A stretch of DNA of 64,000 nt from Methylocystis sp. SC2 (GCF_000304315.1 NC_018485.1:342501-406500); one strand, 5' to 3'. Positions 9,118 to 18,438 are shown, numbered from the stretch's first letter. Program-made: numbers and translations. The notes: generated from the sequence alone by a model not told the origin.

Positions 9118-11685
9118 CTAGAACCTCGCATTGACAGTGACATAGGCCGAGCGCGGAGCGCCGGGCATGATGTTGTTGTTGTTGTGCGCCGAGGCGTAGT
9201 AGTACGCGCCGGTGAGATTCTCGATGTTGAGCTGGCCGGAGATGTTTTCCGTCACCTTGACGAAAACCGCGCCATCGATGCGTGCGTAACCGGGCACGAT
9301 CACCCTGTTGTCGAGAGACGGATAGAAGCTCGAAGCATAGATCACGCCGGCGCCCAATCCGAGCACGCCCGGGCCGCCGCCAACGAACGACGACACATCG
9401 TAACGGTTCCAATACGAGAACGTGTTTCTTGGAACCGACGGATTGACTTTGCCGACATCCGTCAGGAAGGGCTGCCGCGGATTGAAGGCGGAATTGCTCG
9501 ACACCACTCGCGCGTCCTGGTTTCCATATCCAAGCGAGACCTGCCATTCGTCGGTCACATTGCCGGTGAGTCCCAGTTCGGCGCCTTGCGTGCGCGTATT
9601 GGCGAGAACGGAGGTCAGCGCAGTCAGCGTCAACGCCTGGTTCGAACGGTTCAATTGATAGATCGCGCCCGTGAACAGCAGCGTCGGCAGGAGCTGCGCC
9701 TTGAAGCCGAACTCGATATTTTCGAAGCCCTGCGGCGCCAGACTCGCGGCCGACCTCGGCAGCTGATTGAACTGATCGCCCGACTGCGGCAGGAACGAGC
9801 GCGAATAGGTTCCGTATAAGGAGACGATCTCCACGGGTTTGAAAATCAGACCGAATCTCGGCGACCATTTGTTATCGAGGCGGCTCTGATTTTCGAAGGT
9901 GATCCCGTCGTTGAACCTCATATGGAAGCTGTCGAACCTGACGCCGGCGAGAACATCGAAATATTTGGTCACCTCGATCTGGTCCTGCACATAGGCGGAG
10001 CCAATGTCGAGGTTCGTGTTCCAGCGCCGCGTCGCGGTATCAAAGAAATTGTCGAAGAAGACCGGAGCGTAAACTGTCGGCGCCCAGAACGGCGTCGTCA
10101 GCCGTCGCGGCCCGTTGAGCGGATTGTTGAAGCGCGAGATGTCTCTTCCGGTAAAAGACCATTGATTGCCAAACTCCGTCCCCACGAGCATCAAGTGGCG
10201 GATCTCGGGCGTCATCTCAAATTTATAGGTCAAGTCCGTCTGATTGAAGATATTGCGCCGCGGCGTCGGCGCGAGATAGCCGTCGAGTCGCGCGACGCCC
10301 ACCGGCGTGATCGTCATCGGGCTTAGCCCGTTCAACGCCGGATTGAGTTGTTGCGACACCTGTCCCAGCGTCTGATCGGGGAATGTGTTCTGATATAGCT
10401 TGTCGTAATTCGCCCAGGCGAACTGATTGCGGATGTTCAACCCGAACTCAGTCGTGTGATCGATCACGAGAGCGGCGCGGTCCATGTTGATTCTGGAGTA
10501 GTTCACGTCGCGCACGGACGGATTGCCGACGCCGAAGAAAGCCGAACGCGGGGTTGGCAACGGATAGCCCGGGTAAATATTCTCGCCGAGGAACTGGAAC
10601 CCGCCGAAGGACGGCACGCCGCGATCCACCGTGCGCCGATCGCGGAAATGCTCGTAATTGAACAGCACGAAGGTGTTCTCGAAAGGCTTCCAACTCACCG
10701 CGGGGTTGACGCCCCATCGCTCGAGCTTGTCGAAGTCGCGATAGCCGTAGGACTGTTCATAGAGGGCGTTAAGACGCACGGCGACCTGGTCGGTGATCGC
10801 CCGTCCAAAGTCGGCGGTGACGCGCTTGCGGCCAAAACTGCCGCCGACGACCCGCAGATCATTTATCGTTTCGCCGTCGGCCTTCTTGGTGACGCGGTTG
10901 ACCACGCCGCCGCCGCCGCCGCGGCCGAAGATCAGCGCGCTGGGGCCTTTGAGCACTTCGACGGCCTGGATGTTATAGAGATCGCGATAGTATTCCGCGT
11001 CGTCACGGATGCCGTCGATGTAGAAATCCGCGGTCGTGTTCTGTCCGCGAATGGTGATCTGATCGCGGTTTCGCTCGCCCTGCGCCACCGTCACGCCGGG
11101 GACGTAGGCCAGCGCATTTTCCAGTGCGAGACTGTTGCGATCGTCGAGCTGCTGTCGCGTCAGAACCGTGACCGACTGCGGTATGTCGAGGATCGGCGTA
11201 TTGGTCTTCGTAGCGGTTGAAATTCGACCTGCGAAGTAGCCGTGAACGTCGGTCGGGTTACGGCCGACATTGGCGACAGCCGCGGCAAAGGCCGCGCTGC
11301 CCGCCCCGGTCGAGGCCGCGCCGGCAGTCCCGGTCGATACGGTGGACGCTGTGACCACAGCGGAGCGCACGGGCGCGACCCGAGCGCTGCGTCGCGCGCC
11401 CCCAACGTCGATGGGAGGCAATTTTTGCGCGCCGCTCGCGGAGCGCGCCTGCGAGGCGACGGGCTTCGGCTTCGCCTGCGAGACCGCGCGCGGCTTTTCA
11501 GGCGGCGCCTCGACTCGTATGGGCGGCAGGGGCCCGGATTGGGATTGCGCAACAGCAGGAAGCGTGGGCGTCAACGTGGCGGCGAGAATGAGGGCGCCGA
11601 CCGAAGCCGCGCCTCTCCCTCCGTCCACCGCGGGAGGAAGGGCGGCGAAGCGCGCGCGTCGCGATGTCGATTGTTTCCGAATCAT
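9118..11685 (-). CDS. TonB-dependent siderophore receptor
   Basis: This 855-residue outer-membrane receptor would import ferric siderophores using energy from TonB/ExbBD. A basic signal peptide is followed by an unusually long alanine/proline-rich spacer (about residues 45–150). The plug domain follows (DIPQSVTVLTRQQLDDRN; GVTVAQGERNRDQITIRGQ; YIDGIRDD; VEVLKGPSALIFGRG) and then a 22-stranded-type barrel ending in YVTVNARF with the terminal Phe. The plug resembles catecholate/hydroxamate receptors such as Fiu, but substrate is not assignable. A hairpin (9099–9118) spans the stop codon. Iron regulation is likely from family knowledge; no Fur, Irr or RirA box was identified with confidence. Confidence 0.92.
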   Translation of the reverse strand: MIRKQSTSRRARFAALPPAVDGGRGAASVGALILAATLTPTLPAVAQSQSGPLPPIRVEAPPEKPRAVSQAKPKPVASQARSASGAQKLPPIDVGGARRSARVAPVRSAVVTASTVSTGTAGAASTGAGSAAFAAAVANVGRNPTDVHGYFAGRISTATKTNTPILDIPQSVTVLTRQQLDDRNSLALENALAYVPGVTVAQGERNRDQITIRGQNTTADFYIDGIRDDAEYYRDLYNIQAVEVLKGPSALIFGRGGGGGVVNRVTKKADGETINDLRVVGGSFGRKRVTADFGRAITDQVAVRLNALYEQSYGYRDFDKLERWGVNPAVSWKPFENTFVLFNYEHFRDRRTVDRGVPSFGGFQFLGENIYPGYPLPTPRSAFFGVGNPSVRDVNYSRINMDRAALVIDHTTEFGLNIRNQFAWANYDKLYQNTFPDQTLGQVSQQLNPALNGLSPMTITPVGVARLDGYLAPTPRRNIFNQTDLTYKFEMTPEIRHLMLVGTEFGNQWSFTGRDISRFNNPLNGPRRLTTPFWAPTVYAPVFFDNFFDTATRRWNTNLDIGSAYVQDQIEVTKYFDVLAGVRFDSFHMRFNDGITFENQSRLDNKWSPRFGLIFKPVEIVSLYGTYSRSFLPQSGDQFNQLPRSAASLAPQGFENIEFGFKAQLLPTLLFTGAIYQLNRSNQALTLTALTSVLANTRTQGAELGLTGNVTDEWQVSLGYGNQDARVVSSNSAFNPRQPFLTDVGKVNPSVPRNTFSYWNRYDVSSFVGGGPGVLGLGAGVIYASSFYPSLDNRVIVPGYARIDGAVFVKVTENISGQLNIENLTGAYYYASAHNNNNIMPGAPRSAYVTVNARF

Positions 11686-11996
11686 GTCTGCCCCTGGTTG
11701 TGAGCCAGGAGAACGTCATTTTCTTTTTCAGAACGGTCAATTACGCGGCTCGGCCGCTTGGAAAGCTTCTATGCGAATATTTAAGATTGTAACTGAGTGT
11801 TGCCGAATTGCGACATAAAGGAGGTTTTGACTGGAAGTCTTACAAAGACGAAATCGTCGCTTTTTATTGACTGTTGTATTTTTGATTCAGTCGCGCCTCG
11901 GGGCCCGCGCCTGATTTTCTCCTCATCCAAGAGCGCAACAAAAAAGGCGGCCCTGAGAACAGGACCGCCAGCAACGTTGCGTCAGATGATGCGCGC
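11686..11996. other. 311-bp intergenic region upstream of the siderophore receptor gene
   Basis: The part from about 11750 to 11885 is AT-rich and should contain the promoter and any iron-responsive operator of the leftward receptor gene. No convincing consensus was found. The right end holds the terminator of the cytochrome c gene (11938–11969). Confidence 0.5.
11938..11969 (-). terminator. Rho-independent terminator of the cytochrome c gene
   Basis: On the minus strand a 10-bp stem with one G·U pair (11969–11960 with 11955–11946) closes a four-base loop and runs into TTTTTTG. It ends the cytochrome c transcript and separates it from the receptor gene. Confidence 0.85.
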
Positions 11997-12395
11997 TTAC
12001 TTCTTCTTGCCGTCGGGGCCGAACTGAACGAGATAGGCCCACACGTTCTCCTGGTCCGCTTCGTTGGGCAGGCCTTGGAAGATCATCTTGGTGCCGGGAA
12101 TCTTCGCCTTCGGATTCTTGATGAACTCCTTGAAGCTGGCTTCGTCCCAGACGATGCCGGAATTCTTGTCGGCCTCGGAATAGTTGTACCCCTCGACGGA
12201 GCCCGCCTTGCGGCCCTCGATCCCGTTGAGTTGAGGCGCGACGGCGTTCTTGGCGGTTTCGCCGACCTGATGGCAGGCTTTGCACTTGGCGAAGATCTTT
12301 TCGCCCGCAGCTGGATCGCCGGCGGCGAGAGCCTGGCCGGCGGATGCGGCGAAAGCGACGCTCGCGGCGAACGTCAGCAGGGAAATTGTCTTCAT
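11997..12395 (-). CDS. class I c-type cytochrome (cytochrome c2/c550-like)
   Basis: The 132-residue product has a signal peptide (first about 25 residues) and a mature domain with heme site C38-K-A-C41-H42 and a probable axial Met103 (GTKMIF). This is the layout of small soluble periplasmic cytochromes c of Rhizobiales that carry electrons between the bc1 complex, dehydrogenases and oxidases. An ATG six codons upstream exists, but AAAGGAACAAGG sits directly before ATG 12395. It is monocistronic with its own terminator. In a methylotroph it might serve as methanol dehydrogenase electron acceptor, but nothing in the sequence proves that. Confidence 0.92.
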   Translation of the reverse strand: MKTISLLTFAASVAFAASAGQALAAGDPAAGEKIFAKCKACHQVGETAKNAVAPQLNGIEGRKAGSVEGYNYSEADKNSGIVWDEASFKEFIKNPKAKIPGTKMIFQGLPNEADQENVWAYLVQFGPDGKKK

Positions 12396-12598
12396 CCTTG
12401 TTCCTTTCCTCATCCGGCGTTCGCGTCGCGCCCGCCCTTTTTAAAAACGCGCCCGGCCAAATATTGGCGCCTCGCCGACGCTCTTTAGACGGGTTGCAAA
12501 CTACAACGAAGCCGGCGTTCAAGACAACTACGTCGGAGGTTACGTTCACTGTTCGGGACATTATCCCGGAAGCGGTGAACGCCCGCTGAACCCTTGGC

Positions 12599-13222
12599 TT
12601 AAGTGACGCGCCGAAGCGTCAAATTGACGCGAACGCCGAACGCCGCCAGCGCGTCCGGCAAAAGCGGGTTGAGCGTCGGCAGAATCCTGTCCACGCCGTG
12701 ATAGCGCATCCGCGCGGGTCCAGAGAGCACGAGCGCATCTCCGGAAGAAAGCGCCAACGCCATCGCGCTGTCGCTGCGTCGCGTTCCGCCAAGTCTAAAG
12801 CGGCAGTCCGCGCCAAACGACAAGGAGAGAATCGGCGCGGCGAAATCCGATTCATCCTTGTCCTGATGAAGGCCCATGCGCGCCGTTGCGTCATAGACGT
12901 TCACCAGACAGGCTTCCGGCGGCTTGTGGTAATGCGCGAGTTCGCTCCACAATTCGAGAAGCTTTTGGGGCATCGCCGGCCAGGGACGCCCTGTCTGGGG
13001 ATGGCGCGGCTCGTAGCGGTAGCCCCGCTCCTTGTCGCTGACCCAGCCAAGCGCGCCGCAATTGGTCATACGCACCGACATGGGGGCGCCGGTCTTGGGC
13101 ATGGTCGAAACATAAAGCGGCGCGGCCGCGATGACCTGCGCGATCTCTTCGGCCAGCGCCCTCTGCGCCGCTGCGTCGAGAAAGCTCGGATAGTGGAACG
13201 CGCCGGGCGCGATTTCAGGCAT
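12599..13222 (-). CDS. alkB: alpha-ketoglutarate-dependent DNA dealkylase AlkB
   Basis: AlkB is an Fe(II)/2-oxoglutarate dioxygenase that removes methyl groups from N1-methyladenine and N3-methylcytosine in DNA or RNA. The 207-residue product has the iron ligands H119-x-D121 (GLHQDKDE) and H175 (RYHGVDR). The 2-oxoglutarate arginine lies near the end (RVNLTLRRV), and it has the family signatures MSVRMTNCGALGW and NVYDATARMGLHQD. Length is normal. No ada gene or other adaptive-response gene is next to it, so regulation is unknown. Confidence 0.95.
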   Translation of the reverse strand: MPEIAPGAFHYPSFLDAAAQRALAEEIAQVIAAAPLYVSTMPKTGAPMSVRMTNCGALGWVSDKERGYRYEPRHPQTGRPWPAMPQKLLELWSELAHYHKPPEACLVNVYDATARMGLHQDKDESDFAAPILSLSFGADCRFRLGGTRRSDSAMALALSSGDALVLSGPARMRYHGVDRILPTLNPLLPDALAAFGVRVNLTLRRVT

Positions 13223-13513
13223 GCAGCGACATGTGGCGCCGAACGGGCGTGTCGTCTATCCGGCGCTATGGCTGAAAGGCACTCGCGCAAGCTGAACCAA
13301 TTTGCAGCGCATTGTGGGTGAGCAGCATTTCGACCGAAATGTTGCTGGGTGCCGCAGCGACAACGATCGTGCTAGGAAGATTAAAGCGGGGTCTCTCCTG
13401 GGGGGCAAAGGCACAGGCGCCATTAAAAGCATTCGCGCAAAGCAACGCTGAAGGCTTCGTCCGTCACGCGCTCAGCTCTCAATGCTTCGCAATACTTCTC
13501 TGGAGCTGGTTAC

Positions 13514-15088
13514 ATGCTGTCTGCACTGAGCGAGTGGCTCTTTGACACCTCTGGCCTGTCGCCGCATGGTTACTGCTTGCTGTGGGAACCGGGGCTGATC
13601 TGGCTCTATGCGGTTTCCGACGCCATTATCGCTCTGGCGTATTTCTCAATCCCCCTGACGCTCGTGATCGTGGGAAAGCGGAGGAGCGATCTCATATTTC
13701 GGCCGCTGTTATGGCTGTTTGCCGCGTTCATCCTGCTGTGCGGCATGACGCATCTGTTCGATCTTTTCACTCTCTGGACCCCGCTCTATGGCTTGCAGGG
13801 GCTCGTCAAAGCGGCGACTGCGATCGTCTCCGTCGCGACGGCGGTCGCGTTATGGTGGGCTATGCCGAATTTTCTCACCCTTCCTTCGATGGAGCAGCTA
13901 CGTCACGCTAATGCTGCGCTGCTCGCGAGCGAGGAGCGGCTGCTCCATGCGCAAAAAATGGAAGCGCTCGGCCAGCTGACCGGCGGCATCGCGCACGACT
14001 TCAATAATGTGCTTCAAGTCATCGTCGGTTCGCTTAATGTGATCGAGCGCCAGATTACGCTTGGGCGCGCGAACGCGATAGACCGGCCCCTGTCGGCGAT
14101 ACGGAAAGCGGCGACGACCGCCTCCAGCCTCACCAACCGCATGCTGGCCTTCTCGCGTCGACAGACGTTGTTGCCGCGAGAGATCGACCCCAACAAGCTC
14201 GTGGCAGGCATGGAGGAAATGCTGCGCCGAACGTTGGGGCCCGAAATCCATCTGGATCTAAGCTTGGGCTGCCGCTGGAGCGTGAGCTGCGATCCCTCCC
14301 AACTCGAGAGCGTCTTATTGAATCTCGCAATCAACGCTCGGGACGCCATGCCGCAAGGCGGCGTGCTCAGGATCGCGACCGCCGATCGGACGTTAGCGAG
14401 CGATTCTTCCGATCCCGATGTTGAGCCAGGAGACTATATTGAGATCGAGGTGACGGACAGCGGCGTGGGGATGAGTCATGATCTGCTCAGCCGCGTTTTC
14501 GAACCGTTTTTTACAACAAAGCCCCCGGGACAGGGGACGGGTTTGGGCCTGTCGCAGGTTTACGGCTTCGTCAAACAATCTGGCGGGCACGTGCGACTCG
14601 AAAGCGCCTCGGGCGAGGGGACCAGAGCGCTAATTTATCTGCCGGGACACGCTCTGCTTCCATACCCAGCCGCCAAAGACCAGCGGACGACCGGGATGAA
14701 ATTCGATTCCCCTTGCGCTGCGAAGCGAGGAAAAACCCTGGTCGTCGAGGATCAAGAGGAGGTGCGCTCTCTAATTGTCGGCGCCATCGCTGAAATGGGC
14801 TACAATACAATCGAAGCCGGCGATGGGACGGCAGGACTGAAAATAATAGAATCAGGCGAGCCGTTGTGCCTCTTGATCAGCGATGTTGGCCTTCCTGGGT
14901 TGGGCGGACTTCAATTGGCTGACGCCGCCCGAGCCGCGCAACCTGATCTGCCGATCCTGCTGATCACCGGATACGCGGGTAAATCGACGGAGACATTACA
15001 GCTGGCCCCGAATATGGAGCTTTTGCGCAAGCCCTTCACGCTCGATGAATTGGCCGAGAGGGTTCAGGCGATGTTCAAAGGGACCTGA
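13514..15088 (+). CDS. hybrid histidine kinase with ethylene-receptor-like membrane domain
   Basis: The 524-residue protein starts with three membrane helices (about residues 30–118) that match the ethylene-binding domain of plant ETR1 and cyanobacterial Etr1. It has SDAIIALAYFSIP with D36, Y43, I46 and P47, and LLCGMTHL with C76 and H80, the equivalents of the copper-binding Cys65/His69 of ETR1. There is no GAF domain. A short linker leads straight into a HisKA domain (H161 in GGIAHDFNN), a HATPase (N box 270–277, G boxes 314–320 and 341–346) and a receiver (phospho-Asp 457, Lys in RKPF). TGGAG precedes the ATG. It stands alone, with no response regulator beside it. Ethylene or another small unsaturated ligand bound through Cu(I) is the inferred input. 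Confidence 0.9.
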   Translation: MLSALSEWLFDTSGLSPHGYCLLWEPGLIWLYAVSDAIIALAYFSIPLTLVIVGKRRSDLIFRPLLWLFAAFILLCGMTHLFDLFTLWTPLYGLQGLVKAATAIVSVATAVALWWAMPNFLTLPSMEQLRHANAALLASEERLLHAQKMEALGQLTGGIAHDFNNVLQVIVGSLNVIERQITLGRANAIDRPLSAIRKAATTASSLTNRMLAFSRRQTLLPREIDPNKLVAGMEEMLRRTLGPEIHLDLSLGCRWSVSCDPSQLESVLLNLAINARDAMPQGGVLRIATADRTLASDSSDPDVEPGDYIEIEVTDSGVGMSHDLLSRVFEPFFTTKPPGQGTGLGLSQVYGFVKQSGGHVRLESASGEGTRALIYLPGHALLPYPAAKDQRTTGMKFDSPCAAKRGKTLVVEDQEEVRSLIVGAIAEMGYNTIEAGDGTAGLKIIESGEPLCLLISDVGLPGLGGLQLADAARAAQPDLPILLITGYAGKSTETLQLAPNMELLRKPFTLDELAERVQAMFKGT

Positions 15089-15151
15089 GTGACCCGACTT
15101 GCGACGCCGTCCACACGGCGCTGAGTCAGGATGCTTCCCGCCGCAAGCGCG

Positions 15152-15775
15152 CTAAGCCAACACCGTCTTCGACGCCACCGTCGAATCGGCGTTCAGCTGA
15201 TAGATAATCGGAACGCCGGTCGTGAGCTCGAGGGTCGTCACGCTCTCGGGCGTCATCTGCTCCAGCACCATGCAGAGCGCGCGCAGCGAATTGCCATGCG
15301 CCGCCACCAGGGCCCGTTCGCCGCGCATCACGGGCGGCAGAATGCGCTGGACGTAGAAGGGCACCACCCGCGCGACCGTGTCCTTCAGGCTTTCGCCGCC
15401 TGGAGGCGGCACGTCATAGGAGCGTCGCCAAAGGTGCACCTGCTCTTCGCCCCATTTGTCGCGCGCCTCGTCCTTGTTGAGCCCGGAAAGATCGCCGTAA
15501 TGGCGCTCGTTCAACGCGCGGTCCTTGATGGTCGGGACACTCGTCTGGCCCAGCTCCTCGAAAATGAGATCGATCGTGTGTTGCGCGCGCAGCAAAGCGG
15601 AGGTGAAGCCGACGCTGAAGAGAATGTCCCGCTTCTTCAGCTCGCGGCCGGCGCGGCGCGCCTCTTCGACGCCGAGCGGCGTCAAATCGGGGTTTTTCCA
15701 CCCCGTGAAAAGGTTTTTGGCGTTCCACTCGCTTTGACCGTGGCGAACCAGAACGAGGGTGCGATTCATGCTCAT
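15152..15775 (-). CDS. gpmA: 2,3-bisphosphoglycerate-dependent phosphoglycerate mutase
   Basis: GpmA interconverts 3- and 2-phosphoglycerate in glycolysis, gluconeogenesis and, in serine-cycle organisms, carbon assimilation. The 207-residue product has the phosphohistidine motif RHGQSEWN (H12), E90 in [12 protein letters not shown] and the second catalytic His160 in [10 protein letters not shown]. At 207 residues it is the short alphaproteobacterial form. The start is either of two close ATGs (15775 or 15769). It follows dapB by 15 bases and is probably cotranscribed with it. Confidence 0.95.
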   Translation of the reverse strand: MSMNRTLVLVRHGQSEWNAKNLFTGWKNPDLTPLGVEEARRAGRELKKRDILFSVGFTSALLRAQHTIDLIFEELGQTSVPTIKDRALNERHYGDLSGLNKDEARDKWGEEQVHLWRRSYDVPPPGGESLKDTVARVVPFYVQRILPPVMRGERALVAAHGNSLRALCMVLEQMTPESVTTLELTTGVPIIYQLNADSTVASKTVLA

Positions 15776-15790
15776 AAATTCTCGTCGATA

Positions 15791-16597
15791 TCAGGCGCCG
15801 GAAAGGCCAAGCACGTCGGCCATGGAGTAGAGCCCGGGGGCCTTCCCGCGGGTCCACAGCGCCGCGGCCAGGGCGCCGCGGGCGAAGACGCCCCGATCCT
15901 CGGCCCGGTGCGAGAATTCGATGCGCTCGCCGGCCCCGGCGAAGACGACCGTGTGGTCGCCGACGACCGTGCCGCCGCGCAGGCTCGCAAATCCGATCTC
16001 GCCGATCCGCCGCGGACCCGTCAAACCGTCGCGTCCGCGCGCGCTGTTGTCGCCGAGGTCGATTCCGCGACCGTGCGCGACCGCCTCGCCGAGCAGCAGC
16101 GCCGTTCCCGATGGCGCATCGACTTTGAGGCGGTGATGCATCTCGACGATCTCGGCGTCCCATGCCGGTCCAAGCGCGCGCGCCGCGCGTTCGACAAGCA
16201 CGGCGAGGAGATTGACGCCGAGGCTCATATTGCCGGAACGCACGATCGCCGTTTCCCGCGCGCATTCGGCGATGGCGGCGAGATCGTCCTGAGACAGTCC
16301 GGTCGTGCCGATAATATGCGCCACACGGGCCCGCGCGGCGACGCGGGCCAGTTCCACGCTGGTGCTCGGAGACGAAAAGTCGACGATCGCGTCAGCGTCG
16401 CCGAGGGCGGCGCCGACGTCGCTGGTGATCGGCACGCCGTTGGGCGCCGCGCCGCCGCTGTCGGCGCCGAGCGCCGCGGAGCCGGGACGCTCCAGAGCGG
16501 CAGTCAGTCGGACGCCCAAAGTATCGGGGATGATCTGGGTCAGCATCCGGCCCATGCGGCCCGCCGCGCCGACTACCACCAAACGCAGTTCGTTCAT
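15791..16597 (-). CDS. dapB: 4-hydroxy-tetrahydrodipicolinate reductase
   Basis: DapB reduces 4-hydroxy-tetrahydrodipicolinate with NAD(P)H on the way to diaminopimelate and lysine. The 268-residue product has the nucleotide motif [12 protein letters not shown] at its N-terminus. It has the catalytic [14 protein letters not shown] region and [23 protein letters not shown] near the end, all standard. The open frame runs 98 codons further upstream, but ATG 16597 gives the family's normal length. It is upstream of gpmA on the same strand. Confidence 0.95.
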   Translation of the reverse strand: MNELRLVVVGAAGRMGRMLTQIIPDTLGVRLTAALERPGSAALGADSGGAAPNGVPITSDVGAALGDADAIVDFSSPSTSVELARVAARARVAHIIGTTGLSQDDLAAIAECARETAIVRSGNMSLGVNLLAVLVERAARALGPAWDAEIVEMHHRLKVDAPSGTALLLGEAVAHGRGIDLGDNSARGRDGLTGPRRIGEIGFASLRGGTVVGDHTVVFAGAGERIEFSHRAEDRGVFARGALAAALWTRGKAPGLYSMADVLGLSGA

Positions 16598-16734
16598 GTT
16601 CAGTCGCCCTCGCCTCCCGCAGCTTAGCGGCTTCGATTCGCATTTCGTGACGCGCCATTTTCCTATACAGGCGAGGCGCCGCGATGAGAAGCGCGCAGCT
16701 TGGGCCCGACGTCGGACGCTGCCCGAACGGGCGG

Positions 16735-17280
16735 TTATTTTGCTTTGGGACGGAAACTTGCGACACGCGCCGGATCGGTCTCGATATAGGCCGCGCCGAT
16801 AAGATCCAGGCAGTACGGCACCGCCGGCATGACGGCGTCGAGACAGAGTTCGATCGCCCTCGGCTTGCCCGGCAGATTGATCACCAGACACTTGCCGCGA
16901 TGGGCGGCCACTTGCCGCGACAGGATCGCCGTCGGCGTCTGCGCCAGCGAGACTTGTCGCATCCGCTCGCCAAAGCCGGGCAGTTCGCGCGGGCAGGCTG
17001 CGAGCGTCGCTTCGGGCGTCAGATCGCGGGGACTCGGGCCCGTGCCGCCGGTCGTAACGATGAGGTCGCAGCCGACAACGTCGGCCAGGTCGATCAGCGT
17101 GTCGCGCACGCTTTCCAGCCCATCAGGAATGATCCGCCGCTCGATGCGGAAGGGCGTCGTCAGCGCCGCGCGCAGATAGGCCTCGATCGCCGGACCGCTC
17201 TCATCTTCATAGACGCCGGCGCTCGCGCGATCCGAGGCGGTGACGACGCCGATGATCGCGGCGCGCTTTTCGTCTGTCAT
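16735..17280 (-). CDS. mog: molybdopterin adenylyltransferase (MoaB/MogA family)
   Basis: Mog adenylylates molybdopterin before molybdenum insertion. The 181-residue product has [20 protein letters not shown] at the N-terminus. It has the binding motif [17 protein letters not shown] and the conserved [27 protein letters not shown] helix region. ATG 17280 is preferred over a longer frame because GGGAGA lies about eight bases before it and the length then fits the family. It is alone here; no other moa, moe or modABC genes are in the window. Confidence 0.93.
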   Translation of the reverse strand: MTDEKRAAIIGVVTASDRASAGVYEDESGPAIEAYLRAALTTPFRIERRIIPDGLESVRDTLIDLADVVGCDLIVTTGGTGPSPRDLTPEATLAACPRELPGFGERMRQVSLAQTPTAILSRQVAAHRGKCLVINLPGKPRAIELCLDAVMPAVPYCLDLIGAAYIETDPARVASFRPKAK

Positions 17281-17621
17281 TGGCGAGTCTCCCGGCGCGC
17301 ATGTTTGCCGCCTCCGCCCGCTCTTGTCACTCCCCCGCGCCGCAGCGCTTAAGCTAGTATAGATTGCACATATATCGCACAAAATGCAACTCTGCAAAGA
17401 CCTGTAACGACAAGAATTTGAATAAATCGACTCGCTATCGAGAATATTGTGCGCTGCGTCGAACATATGCGCCAGGATATTGCCAGCACATATTTTGCCA
17501 CAATTCACAATTAACTAATTTGACTTCGCCTCCATTCAGACGGATGGAAACTGTGCGCTTGACGAAGCGAATGCGCTCGTCAGCTTCCTTCACGCATTGT
17601 GGGTAAACGGAGCAATCCTGA
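17281..17621. other. 341-bp AT-rich intergenic region between mog and the RlpA-like gene
   Basis: No gene is visible. The stretch from about 17360 to 17530 is distinctly AT-rich. Being between divergent genes it should carry both promoters. A TTGACT at 17520–17525 is a possible -35, but the matching -10 is poor. No RNA gene or riboswitch was recognised. Confidence 0.5.
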
Positions 17622-18065
17622 ATGAATCGTATCTGTGGCGTAATGACGATCCTTGCACTGACGACCGCGCCGGCTCTGGCGCATCACGCCTCCCGTCATT
17701 CCTCGCGCCATGCCTCGCACGACGCCTCGCACGATGCTTCGCGCCACGCGGAAGCTTCGCAGGGTTTCACCGCCAACGCGTCATTCTACGGCGGCGGCCC
17801 GCGCCGCTACGAACCCAACAGCCACACCGCCAATGGCGAACTCTTCAACATGTGGGACATGACGGCCGCCCACCGCACGCTGCCGATGGGCACGCGTCTG
17901 CGCCTGACCTACGCGGGGCGTTCGGTGGTGGTGCGCATCAATGACCGCGGACCGGCGGCCTGGACGGGACGCAGCCTCGACGTGTCGCGCGGCGCGGCGA
18001 CCCAGCTCGGCCTCATCGAACGCGGCACCGGACAGGTGCGCGTCGAGGTGATCGGAAAGAGCTAA
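17622..18065 (+). CDS. RlpA-like double-psi beta-barrel protein with His-rich N-terminus
   Basis: The 147-residue secreted protein has a signal peptide (to about ALA, residue 20) and then a His/Ser/Ala-rich tract of short repeats (ASRH, ASHD; about residues 21–45). The C-terminal RlpA/expansin-type domain carries ASFYGGGPRRYEPNSHTANGE, TAAHRTLPMGTRLRL, NDRGPAAWTGRSLDVSRGAA. RlpA proteins are periplasmic lytic transglycosylases that cut naked glycan strands at the septum. This short form lacks a SPOR domain, so septal targeting is not expected. The His tract could bind metal, which is inference only. A strong terminator follows. Confidence 0.88.
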   Translation: MNRICGVMTILALTTAPALAHHASRHSSRHASHDASHDASRHAEASQGFTANASFYGGGPRRYEPNSHTANGELFNMWDMTAAHRTLPMGTRLRLTYAGRSVVVRINDRGPAAWTGRSLDVSRGAATQLGLIERGTGQVRVEVIGKS

Positions 18066-18073
18066 GCAATTTA

Positions 18074-18099
18074 AAACGCCCGGCTTCGGCCGGGCGTTT
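18074..18099 (+). terminator. Rho-independent terminator of the RlpA-like gene
   Basis: A perfect 11-bp inverted repeat (18074–18084 with 18089–18099) closes a TTCG tetraloop and ends in TTT. It lies just before the VapBC promoter. Confidence 0.85.
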
Positions 18100-18112
18100 C
18101 CCATGCCTGTTT

Positions 18113-18142
18113 TTGACATACAGACATATAGACGTTATGTCA
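18113..18142 (+). promoter_or_regulatory. vapBC promoter overlapped by an operator-like inverted repeat
   Basis: TTGACA (18113–18118) is separated by exactly 17 bases from TATGTC (18136–18141), a good sigma-70-type spacing. The same span forms an inverted repeat, TGACATA (18114–18120) and TATGTCA (18136–18142), covering both promoter boxes. VapB-type antitoxins repress their own operon by binding such palindromes, so autoregulation is inferred. The expected transcription start, about 18148, coincides with the GTG start of the antitoxin, which would make the message leaderless. Confidence 0.6.
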
Positions 18143-18147
18143 CTCGT

Positions 18148-18438
18148 GTGACTGAACGAACCACCGTCCGCCTTCCAGAGGATCTCCTGCGTCGCGCGCG
18201 CCAAAGAGCGGCGGCCGATGATCGCACCTTGACGTCGATGATCGAGGAAGGTCTTCGCCTTGTCCTTGCGGGAGAACGGCACGCCTCGCCGACGCCGCCT
18301 CGCTACGCGCGGATTAGCCTGGAGACGGGAGGCCCCGCGAGAGGCGTAGATTTTCCCAGATTGCGCGATGTCGACGAGCAGGACGACATCGAGCGCCATG
18401 AGCGCCTCAAATCGCAATATAGCCGTTCAGAAAATTGA
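18148..18438 (+). CDS. vapB: VapB-type ribbon-helix-helix antitoxin
   Basis: The N-terminus (ERTTVRLPEDLLRRARQRAAADDRTLTSMIEEGLRLVL, split over residues 3–41) is a ribbon-helix-helix DNA-binding fold. The C-terminal half would wrap and block the VapC toxin. A frame starting at 18103 exists, but it begins before the promoter and beside the upstream terminator, so the GTG at 18148 is chosen (96 residues). Its TGA overlaps the TTG start of vapC (TTGA). Function in toxin neutralisation and self-repression follows from the family. Confidence 0.85.
   Translation: MTERTTVRLPEDLLRRARQRAAADDRTLTSMIEEGLRLVLAGERHASPTPPRYARISLETGGPARGVDFPRLRDVDEQDDIERHERLKSQYSRSEN

Noticed and set aside
15131..16627. 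498-codon plus-strand open frame over gpmA and dapB
   Set aside because: It spans two clear minus-strand genes and their spacer and has no protein signature.
13310..17604. Shared CGCATTGTGGGT 12-mer at about 13310 and 17593
   Set aside because: It occurs only twice here, in unrelated contexts and without extended similarity; chance is the simplest explanation.
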